DNA from: Phocaeicola_A sp045647865
GTDB taxonomy: Bacteria; Bacteroidota; Bacteroidia; Bacteroidales; Bacteroidaceae
Assembly: GCA_045647865.1 (NCBI GenBank)
Contig: JAZRMW010000057.1
Span: 26,404-90,403, forward strand
DNA length: 64,000 nucleotides
Reading direction: 5' to 3'
Shown: in pieces, positions 18,773 through 25,358 of the stretch
How the letters are laid out: the number at the start of each line of letters is the position of its first letter
Numbering within the stretch: the first letter of the stretch is position 1
The notes under the pieces: generated by a model
Seen by the model: only the letters and a program-made list of their open reading frames with translations
What the model was told of the DNA's origin: nothing
Databases searched by the model: none
Program-made: the position numbers and the translations under genes

Positions 18773-18840
18773 TCAGACGCAGATGACGCGGACAACACGG
18801 ATAACAACAAATCCGCGTTATCCGCGTCATCTGCGTTTAA
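18773..18840. repeat. Family A hairpin, copy 1
   Basis: Arms of about 30 bp: the left arm contains GACGCAGATGACGCGGACAA, the right arm contains TCCGCGTCATCTGCGT, with a 7-base loop and only three mismatches. It lies 12 bp after the phosphoglucomutase stop codon and is followed by a weak AT-rich stretch. It may act as a terminator or RNA-stabilising stem. Related copies are at 24269-24402 and 35441-35540. Confidence 0.85.
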
Positions 18841-18952
18841 AGAGTAAATATAGAAGCCCCTATTTTTTGTCTAATTATTTGTCTAATTCAAGAAAATATA
18901 GTTTCTTTGCAACATCTTAAGATAAAATAGTTTAATATTAAACCTATTTATT

Positions 18953-19846
18953 ATGAAAGGAATCGTATTGGCTGGTGGTAGTGGTACACGCTTATACCCT
19001 ATTACCAAGGGAGTCAGCAAACAGTTGATCCCTATTTATGACAAACCGATGATTTATTATCCGATTTCGGTTTTGATGTTGGCCGGCATCAGAGAAATTT
19101 TAATTATCTCCACACCGCATGACTTGCCGGGATTCAAGCGCTTGTTGGGCGATGGAAGTGACTATGGAGTACGTTTCGAATATGCCGAACAACCCTCTCC
19201 TGATGGTCTTGCACAAGCTTTTATTATCGGCGAAGAGTTCATCGGCAATGACTCTGCTTGTCTAGTGCTTGGTGATAACATTTTCCACGGACGTGGTTTT
19301 ACCGGCATGCTCCGCGAAGCAGTACGCATGGCTGAAGAAGAGCAAAAGGCTACAGTCTTCGGTTATTGGGTAAGTGATCCCGAACGCTACGGTGTAGCCG
19401 AGTTTGACAAAGAAGGGAATTGCCTCAGTATTGAGGAAAAACCAATTAACCCCAAAAGTAACTATGCCGTAGTAGGTCTCTATTTCTACCCAAACAAGGT
19501 AGTAGATGTTGCCAAAAATATCAAACCTTCTCCACGTGGAGAATTAGAAATCACAACAGTCAATCAACATTTTCTTTGTGATGGTGAATTGAAAGTACAA
19601 ACACTCGGACGCGGTTTTGCTTGGCTTGACACAGGAACACATGACTCATTGAGCGAAGCATCCACCTTCATCGAAGTTATCGAAAAACGCCAAGGTTTGA
19701 AGATTGCATGTCTAGAAGGTATCGCTTATCGTCAAGGATGGATTGACGAAGCGAAAATGCGCGAAGTAGCCCAACCGATGTTGAAGAACCAATACGGTCA
19801 ATATCTACTGAAAGTAATTGATGAATTGAAAAGAGAAAATCAATGA
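18953..19846 (+). CDS. rfbA: Glucose-1-phosphate thymidylyltransferase
   Basis: 297-residue nucleotidyltransferase making dTDP-glucose from glucose-1-P and dTTP. The N-terminal signature GIVLAGGSGTRLYPITKGVSKQ carries the GxGxR loop and Lys, and EQPSPDGLAQAF, GDNIFHG and WLDTGTHDSL are typical RmlA parts. Length is normal. The stop codon overlaps the start of rfbC by 4 bp, so the two are translationally coupled. Confidence 0.96.
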   Translation: MKGIVLAGGSGTRLYPITKGVSKQLIPIYDKPMIYYPISVLMLAGIREILIISTPHDLPGFKRLLGDGSDYGVRFEYAEQPSPDGLAQAFIIGEEFIGNDSACLVLGDNIFHGRGFTGMLREAVRMAEEEQKATVFGYWVSDPERYGVAEFDKEGNCLSIEEKPINPKSNYAVVGLYFYPNKVVDVAKNIKPSPRGELEITTVNQHFLCDGELKVQTLGRGFAWLDTGTHDSLSEASTFIEVIEKRQGLKIACLEGIAYRQGWIDEAKMREVAQPMLKNQYGQYLLKVIDELKRENQ

Positions 19847-20412
19847 ATGTAATTAAAACCGCCATAGAAGGTGTAGTCATTATAGAGCCACGTATTTTTA
19901 CTGATGCACGTGGTTATTTTTTCGAATCATTCAGCCAACGTGCATTCGATGAGCAAGTACGTACCGTCCACTTCGTACAGGACAATGAAAGCAAATCAAG
20001 TTATGGTGTGCTCCGTGGTCTTCATTTCCAAAAACCACCTTATGCACAAAGCAAGTTAGTACGCTGCGTCAAAGGTGCAGTACTTGACGTTGCTGTAGAT
20101 ATCCGCAAAGGGTCACCCACCTACGGACAATGGGTAAGTTGTGAACTGACAGAAGACAACCATCGTCAGTTCTTCGTTCCCCGTGGTTTTGCTCATGGAT
20201 TCAGTGTATTGAGTGATGAAGTTGTCTTCCAGTATAAATGCGATAATTTCTATGCCCCACAAGCTGAAGGAGCCATTGCTTGGGATGACCCAACATTAAA
20301 CATAGATTGGCGAATCCCTGTTGATAAAGTCATCCTCAGTGAAAAGGATGCCCACCATCCTCAACTGAAGGATTTTGATTCACCGTTTGAGATTAATATG
20401 GATTTGTATTAA
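19843..20412 (+). CDS. rfbC: dTDP-4-dehydrorhamnose 3,5-epimerase
   Basis: 189-residue RmlC-type cupin that epimerises C3 and C5 of dTDP-4-keto-6-deoxyglucose. The active-site motif SYGVLRGLHFQKPPYAQSKL holds the catalytic His, and FVPRGFAHGFSVLSDE and the Tyr-containing YAPQAEGAIAWDDP are typical. It overlaps rfbA by 4 bp; rfbB begins 15 bp after it. Confidence 0.96.
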   Translation: MNVIKTAIEGVVIIEPRIFTDARGYFFESFSQRAFDEQVRTVHFVQDNESKSSYGVLRGLHFQKPPYAQSKLVRCVKGAVLDVAVDIRKGSPTYGQWVSCELTEDNHRQFFVPRGFAHGFSVLSDEVVFQYKCDNFYAPQAEGAIAWDDPTLNIDWRIPVDKVILSEKDAHHPQLKDFDSPFEINMDLY

Positions 20413-20427
20413 ATTTAGAGATTAACA

Positions 20428-21561
20428 ATGAAAAATATCATCATCACCGGCGGAGCCGGATTTATCGGTAGTCATGTCGTTCGCTTATTTGTGAACAAAT
20501 ATCCAGACTATCATATCATAAACCTTGACAAATTGACTTATGCAGGTAACCTCGCCAATTTGAGAGACATCGAGGATAAACCAAACTATACTTTCATCAA
20601 AGGAGACATTTGCGATTTCGACCTAATGCTCAAACTGATGCAAGAGTATAAGGTAGATGGAATCATTCATTTGGCCGCAGAAAGTCATGTTGACCGCTCC
20701 ATCAAAGACCCATTTACCTTTGCCCGAACCAACGTAATGGGAACACTTGCCCTCCTACAAGCTGCAAAAATTTATTGGGAATCATTGCCTGAAAAATATG
20801 AAGGAAAGCGTTTCTATCATATCTCAACCGATGAAGTATATGGTGCGTTGGAATTGACTCACCCAGAAGGTATCGAACCTCCTTTTACAACCACAGCCTC
20901 TTCGGGTGAACACCACTTGGCATACGGTAAGGACTTCTTCTATGAAACGACCAAGTACAATCCTCACTCTCCATATAGTGCATCCAAAGCTGGTAGTGAC
21001 CACTTCGTCCGTGCATATCACGACACATATGGAATGCCGACGATTGTGACCAACTGTTCAAACAACTACGGCCCTTATCAGTTCCCGGAAAAATTGATTC
21101 CTTTATTCATCAATAACATTCGCCAACGCAAGCCACTTCCCGTTTATGGCAAAGGTGAAAATGTACGTGATTGGCTCTATGTCGTTGACCATGCACGTGC
21201 TATTGATGCAATCTTCCACGAAGGAAAAATTGCCGAGACATACAACATCGGAGGATTCAACGAATGGAAGAATATTGATATTATCCATGTCATCATCAAG
21301 ACAGTTGATCGTCTCCTTGGAAATCCCGAGGGACACTCTTTAGACTTGATAACTTACGTAACCGACAGACTTGGACACGATATGCGTTACGCTATTGATT
21401 CAACCAAGTTGCAAAAAGAACTTGGATGGGAACCAAGTCTTCAGTTTGAAGAAGGTATTGAAAAGACTGTCCAATGGTATCTTGACAATCAAGAGTGGAT
21501 GGATAACGTAACCTCAGGAGATTATCAAAAATACTATGAAGGCATGTACAAAGACAGATAA
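20428..21561 (+). CDS. rfbB: dTDP-glucose 4,6-dehydratase
   Basis: 377-residue short-chain dehydrogenase-type enzyme. The NAD-binding motif is GGAGFIGSHV at residues 7-16, the STDEVYG motif with catalytic Asp-Glu lies near 133, and YSASKAGSDH with the catalytic Tyr and Lys near 190. It makes dTDP-4-keto-6-deoxyglucose. It is the last gene of the rfbA-rfbC-rfbB group. The usual fourth gene, rfbD, is not found in the window. Confidence 0.96.
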   Translation: MKNIIITGGAGFIGSHVVRLFVNKYPDYHIINLDKLTYAGNLANLRDIEDKPNYTFIKGDICDFDLMLKLMQEYKVDGIIHLAAESHVDRSIKDPFTFARTNVMGTLALLQAAKIYWESLPEKYEGKRFYHISTDEVYGALELTHPEGIEPPFTTTASSGEHHLAYGKDFFYETTKYNPHSPYSASKAGSDHFVRAYHDTYGMPTIVTNCSNNYGPYQFPEKLIPLFINNIRQRKPLPVYGKGENVRDWLYVVDHARAIDAIFHEGKIAETYNIGGFNEWKNIDIIHVIIKTVDRLLGNPEGHSLDLITYVTDRLGHDMRYAIDSTKLQKELGWEPSLQFEEGIEKTVQWYLDNQEWMDNVTSGDYQKYYEGMYKDR

Positions 21562-21588
21562 AGGAATAACACTCGATTCACTATAAGA

Positions 21589-21636
21589 ATAATAGGGGTT
21601 GCATTGATACATTATCAAGTCAGCCCCTTTATTATC
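21589..21636 (+). terminator. Probable terminator after rfbB
   Basis: AATAATAGGGG (21589-21599) pairs with CCCCTTTATTAT (about 21624-21635) with small mismatches across a loop of about 24 bases. It stands 28 bp beyond the rfbB stop. Confidence 0.6.
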
Positions 21637-21710
21637 CAGTTTAGTTCAACGGTGAAACAAAACATAAACATTATGAAATACACACAAGCCAACAAAGAAT
21701 TCATATTAGC

Positions 21711-21718
21711 TATCTTTG
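21711..21718 (+). promoter_or_regulatory. -7 box of the GH43 gene
   Basis: TATCTTTG followed by CA, 42 bp before the GH43 start codon. It exactly fits TAnnTTTG. Confidence 0.7.
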
Positions 21719-21759
21719 CATGACGAAAACTATTAACAATTATAACAAATAAAGACAGC

Positions 21760-23472
21760 ATGAAAAAGCACCTATCCAAGTTCTTGTGCATAGCTTCAGC
21801 TACTGCCATTCTCACCGGATGTTTCTCCACCGATGATGCTCCTGAAATTGCAAAGGGTACCGCCCTTTTTGACAACTTTACTTATCAAGGCAAAGACCGT
21901 TTCTATGAGCAGAATCCCTTGCCCGATGCAGAGAGTTTCTACACCCCTATCCTACCCGGTTGGTATTCCGACCCCAGTATCTGTACCAATGGCGAAGGAG
22001 ACTATTTCCTCGTGACATCCACCTTCACCTATTTCCCCGGTGTACCAATCTTCCATAGCCGCGACCTTGTGAACTGGAAACAAGTGGGTCATGTACTCAG
22101 CCGTCCGTCACAATTGGTAAACATGATTGGCCAACATGTCAGCGGTGGTATCTTTGCACCGGCCATCAGCTATAACCCTCATAACAAGACCTACTACATG
22201 ATTACTACCAACGTAGGTGCAGGCAACTTCTATGTGAAAACCCAAGATCCTTTCGGTGAATGGAGCGACCCTATCCGTGTGCCCGAAGTGGGTGGTATCG
22301 ACCCCAGCATCTTCTTCGACGATGATGGTAAGGCCTACGTGGTAAACAACGATGACGCTCCCGATTTCAAAGCTGAATACGATGGCCACCGCACCATCCG
22401 TGTACAAGAGTTCGACTGGAAGAACGACAAGATGGTAGGTCCCCGCAAGATTCTGGTGAACAAAGGTGTTCATCCCGAAGAGAAACCCATCTGGATTGAA
22501 GGGCCTCACATGTATAAAATCAATGGAAAATATTACCTGATGGATGCCGAAGGAGGAACCAGTGTCAACCACTCCGAAGTCATTTTCCGTAGCAATTCAC
22601 CATGGGGTCCCTTCAAAGCTTGGGAAAAGAATCCCATCCTCACCCAACGCCACCTCGACCCTAAACGTCCTAATCCTATCACGTGTGCCGGACATGCCGA
22701 CCTGATTCAAACGACTGAAGGCGACTGGTGGGGAGTATTCCTTGCTTGCCGTCCTATTCAGAATAACATTGAAAACTTGGGTCGCGAAACCTTCCTGATG
22801 CCTGTCAAATGGAGCGAAGACGGATTCCCCTATTTCATGCAAGGCAATGAAGTCCTTCCCATGATTCAACGCCGTGAAGGAGTTGTACGCGGTGAGAATG
22901 TCACCTTCGGTAATTTTAATGTGGAAGAACAATTCAATGACACCGTGCTTGGCATGCAATGGATGACCCTCCGCGGCCCTGCCACCGACCTCTATTCATT
23001 GACTCAGACACCCGGCTACCTCACATTGAAGTGCGCACCCGTCAATGCCCGTGAACGCCAGGTTCCCGCTTTTGTCAGCCGTCGTATGCAACACCACGAG
23101 TTTGAGACAAGCACACGCATGTATTTCAATCCCTCAGACGCTAACGAGAAAGCCGGTTTGCTCCTTTTCAAGGACGAGACACACCAGCTATTCATGGCTG
23201 TCAGTCAAGCAGAAGAAGGAAGAACCATTTCATTGATAAAGGTTGATGGACAAGAGGAAATCATCATTTCGTCCAACCAGCTTCCTGCTGATGCAACATG
23301 TTTCGACCTCAAGGTTCTTTCCAACGGTCTTTCTTACGAATTCATCTATTCACTCGACAAGGGTGAATCCTGGAATTCCTTGGCTGTTGGAATCAATGCC
23401 GCCCACCTCTCTACGGCCAATGCCGGAGGCTTCACGGGTAGCACCATTGCTTTGTATGCTACAAGCAAATAA
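21760..23472 (+). CDS. GH43 glycoside hydrolase lipoprotein (beta-xylosidase / alpha-L-arabinofuranosidase type)
   Basis: 570 residues with a lipoprotein signal (ILTGC near residue 20). The five-bladed beta-propeller catalytic domain covers about 60-370. The likely general base Asp is in GWYSDPSIC, the pKa-modulating Asp in GGIDPSIFFDD, and the acid Glu in WIEGPHMYKINGKYYL. The N-terminal DYFLVTSTFTYFPGVPIFHSRD suits xylosidase/arabinofuranosidase members. A C-terminal beta-sandwich (about 390-570) is typical of this subgroup. It probably trims arabinose or xylose from plant hemicellulose or pectin side chains and fits the arabinose operon nearby. Confidence 0.9.
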   Translation: MKKHLSKFLCIASATAILTGCFSTDDAPEIAKGTALFDNFTYQGKDRFYEQNPLPDAESFYTPILPGWYSDPSICTNGEGDYFLVTSTFTYFPGVPIFHSRDLVNWKQVGHVLSRPSQLVNMIGQHVSGGIFAPAISYNPHNKTYYMITTNVGAGNFYVKTQDPFGEWSDPIRVPEVGGIDPSIFFDDDGKAYVVNNDDAPDFKAEYDGHRTIRVQEFDWKNDKMVGPRKILVNKGVHPEEKPIWIEGPHMYKINGKYYLMDAEGGTSVNHSEVIFRSNSPWGPFKAWEKNPILTQRHLDPKRPNPITCAGHADLIQTTEGDWWGVFLACRPIQNNIENLGRETFLMPVKWSEDGFPYFMQGNEVLPMIQRREGVVRGENVTFGNFNVEEQFNDTVLGMQWMTLRGPATDLYSLTQTPGYLTLKCAPVNARERQVPAFVSRRMQHHEFETSTRMYFNPSDANEKAGLLLFKDETHQLFMAVSQAEEGRTISLIKVDGQEEIIISSNQLPADATCFDLKVLSNGLSYEFIYSLDKGESWNSLAVGINAAHLSTANAGGFTGSTIALYATSK

Positions 23473-23499
23473 TATTCAATCATAGAATTTCCACATAAG

Positions 23500-23538
23500 G
23501 AGGGTATGTTCATTTCAACATACCCTCTCTTATTTTTA
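23500..23538 (+). terminator. Terminator after the GH43 gene
   Basis: GAGGGTATGTT (23500-23510), a 6-base loop and AACATACCCTC (23517-23527), perfectly paired and followed by TCTTATTTTT. Confidence 0.9.
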
Positions 23539-23591
23539 AGGAAAAAGAATAAAAATCAACCAAAGAAAATGGAATTGTTATTCCTTATTAC

Positions 23592-23599
23592 TATTTTTG
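23592..23599 (+). promoter_or_regulatory. -7 box of the DUF2271 gene
   Basis: TATTTTTG at 23592-23599, 43 bp before the start codon, fits TAnnTTTG. Confidence 0.6.
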
Positions 23600-23641
23600 C
23601 CGCCGAATAAGAAAAATATGAACCATAAACGTTATTGAATC

Positions 23642-24232
23642 ATGAAAAAGATCTTTTTACTGTGTGCTGCCAGCCTTGCGGCATTATGGACAATGGCAAC
23701 AAGTTGCACCTCGGAAAACGATGGAGGAAAAGTTGAAATCACCTTTGATTATGTCAAGAAACAGGGGCCTGGCTCCAATCAGTATGCCGTGTGGATTGAG
23801 AATGAAAAAAGCGAAGTGGTAAAGACCCTCTTTGTCACTTCATTCACCACCAAAGGCCGCATCCGCGAAGGTGAACCCATCAGACGCGGATATACCTATC
23901 GTCCCGCATGCGTACCTACCTGGGTAACCAATGCCAAAGCTGCTGAAATGACCGATACTGAATTGGACGCCTTCACAGGTGCCACCCCCAAGGAGGGCGG
24001 TATCCAAACTTTCACTTGGGATTTCACCGATGCTGCTGGAAATAAGGTTGCCAAGGGTAACTACAAAGTGTGCGTAGAGGCCACTCTCAAGAATGAATAC
24101 CGCATTCTCTATGTCGGAAACTTCTCTACCAAAGACAAAGCCGGTGAGATTTCTTTGACAGAAACCATCAACGGCTTTGACGAGGCTTATGCAGGTATGA
24201 TTAAGGATGTGAAAGCTACCATTTGCAAATAG
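23642..24232 (+). CDS. DUF2271 lipoprotein, flavodoxin- or FMN-linked periplasmic protein of unknown role
   Basis: 196 residues. The N-terminus MKKIFLLCAASLAALWTMATSC is a lipoprotein signal with lipobox MATSC. The body has the DUF2271 pattern: VEITFDYVKKQGPGSNQYAVWIE, then a core with TKGRIREGE, DAFTGATPKEGG and TFTWDFTDAAGNKVAKGNY. The phrase DAFTGATP resembles the D-x-x-T-G-A-T motif where ApbE attaches FMN. The function is not established. It follows GH43 but has its own promoter after a terminator. Confidence 0.75.
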   Translation: MKKIFLLCAASLAALWTMATSCTSENDGGKVEITFDYVKKQGPGSNQYAVWIENEKSEVVKTLFVTSFTTKGRIREGEPIRRGYTYRPACVPTWVTNAKAAEMTDTELDAFTGATPKEGGIQTFTWDFTDAAGNKVAKGNYKVCVEATLKNEYRILYVGNFSTKDKAGEISLTETINGFDEAYAGMIKDVKATICK

Positions 24233-24268
24233 TTTTCACTCACATTCAATTTGAAGAGTTTACGAGAA

Positions 24269-24402
24269 GGAGAGTGTGTCATAATTAACTTTTTAGACGC
24301 GAATTTTTCTTGATTATTATACCCGATAGGTTATAATTTATCCGCGTTATCCGCGTCATCCGCGCCTAAAAAAATGAGATGAGGGCATTTTGACACATCT
24401 CC
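24269..24402. repeat. Nested hairpins between convergent genes, family A copy 2
   Basis: The outer arms GGAGAGTGTGTCA (24269-24281) and TGACACATCTCC (24391-24402) enclose inner arms TTTTAGACGCG (24291-24301) and CGCGCCTAAAA (24361-24371). The inner right side continues as TCCGCGTTATCCGCGTCATC, the family A unit. It lies between the DUF2271 gene (+) and nudC (-) and is probably a shared terminator. Confidence 0.75.
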
Positions 24403-24412
24403 CTTTTCTATT

Positions 24413-25357
24413 TCAGCAAATCTTCCCCCTTACCCAATCATCTATCAACATCCGCGCCATACTGAGTTTATGCGGTATTTCGGGCAAGCGGTCATAACGG
24501 AAGAAGGCGGCGGTGGAAAGTTCCTCGTCCTGCAAACGGAGGATTCCACCGGCATATTCAGCTGTGAAACCAATCATCTGACCACTGGGATACGGCCACG
24601 GTTGGTTGCCGAAATAACGTATATTCTTGATGTCGAGACCTGTTTCCTCTTTCACTTCGCGACGCACACACTCCTCCAGTGTCTCTCCCGTTTCGAGGAA
24701 TCCGGCAACAAGACCGTAGTAGTTGCCTCGGAAGTTCTTGGCACGCACAAGCAATACCTCATCTCCCCGTGTGATACGCACGATGATGGCCGTAGCTATT
24801 GCCGGCCACACCTCACGCTCACAAGCAGTGCACTGTTTGCTAATGTCTGTATGCCAATGCATGGGCGAACCGCAGACGGAGCAGAAGCGCACGGTGTCGT
24901 CGAAGTGAATCAGTTCGCGTGCCTTGCCTGCCATGAGGTAGTGCGAGAGGGGGAGCACATCGTAGGATGCACGAAGGAGGATGAATGAGATTTCTCTTTT
25001 AGGAGTGCAGTAGTGTAGGAGTGACGCTTCGTTTGGGAGTTCAGACGACAGTGCTGCTTGCATGGAGTCCTCCTTATCATTATCCACACTATTGTCTGCA
25101 CTCCCGAACTTCTGAACTCCTGAACTCCTTGAAAAACTATTGTCTACACTCCTACTCTCCTGCCTACTACACTCCTTAGAAGACAACTCCTCAAACTCTT
25201 GATGCGAGATACAAAACGCCTGGCATGGCTCGCCATCGAGGTCGGGCAAAGTGTGCACGTGTGTTCCCTCGGGAATGGCTACAGGGGGCACATCTCCCTT
25301 GGGCAATGCTCCGTCTTGCAGGAGCAGTTGGTCGTTGTGTAAAACTATGTAGTACAT
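24413..25357 (-). CDS. nudC: NAD(H) pyrophosphatase / RNA decapping NudC family, with repeat-derived insert
   Basis: 314-residue Nudix hydrolase that cleaves NAD(H), and in the family NAD-capped RNA. The zinc ribbon is CSVCG...CTAC near residues 150-170, the intact Nudix box GFLETGETLEECVRREVKEE near 215-235, and the NudC-specific NQPWPYPSG near 245. Usual length is about 257-265, so it is some 50 residues too long. The excess (about residues 60-121) is coded by the dispersed GGAGTTCAGG repeat (see repeats) and reads as low-complexity, Ser-rich sequence. The gene starts 1 bp after tex ends, so they are one operon. Confidence 0.9.
   Translation of the reverse strand: MYYIVLHNDQLLLQDGALPKGDVPPVAIPEGTHVHTLPDLDGEPCQAFCISHQEFEELSSKECSRQESRSVDNSFSRSSGVQKFGSADNSVDNDKEDSMQAALSSELPNEASLLHYCTPKREISFILLRASYDVLPLSHYLMAGKARELIHFDDTVRFCSVCGSPMHWHTDISKQCTACEREVWPAIATAIIVRITRGDEVLLVRAKNFRGNYYGLVAGFLETGETLEECVRREVKEETGLDIKNIRYFGNQPWPYPSGQMIGFTAEYAGGILRLQDEELSTAAFFRYDRLPEIPHKLSMARMLIDDWVRGKIC
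24995..25179. repeat. Family B repeat inside nudC
   Basis: Left arm AGGAGTGCAGTAGTGTAGGA continuing to GGGAGTTCAGACGACAGT (25001-25052). It is followed by two inverted-direction arms beginning ACTATTGTCTGCACTCC (25088-25130) and ACTATTGTCTACACTCC (25137-25179). The segment 24995-25066 matches 26711-26783 in tex at about 85% by eye, including the block GGAGTGACGCTTCG and TGCTTGCATGGA. It is read in frame as nudC residues about 60-121. Confidence 0.85.
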
Positions 25358-25358
25358 A

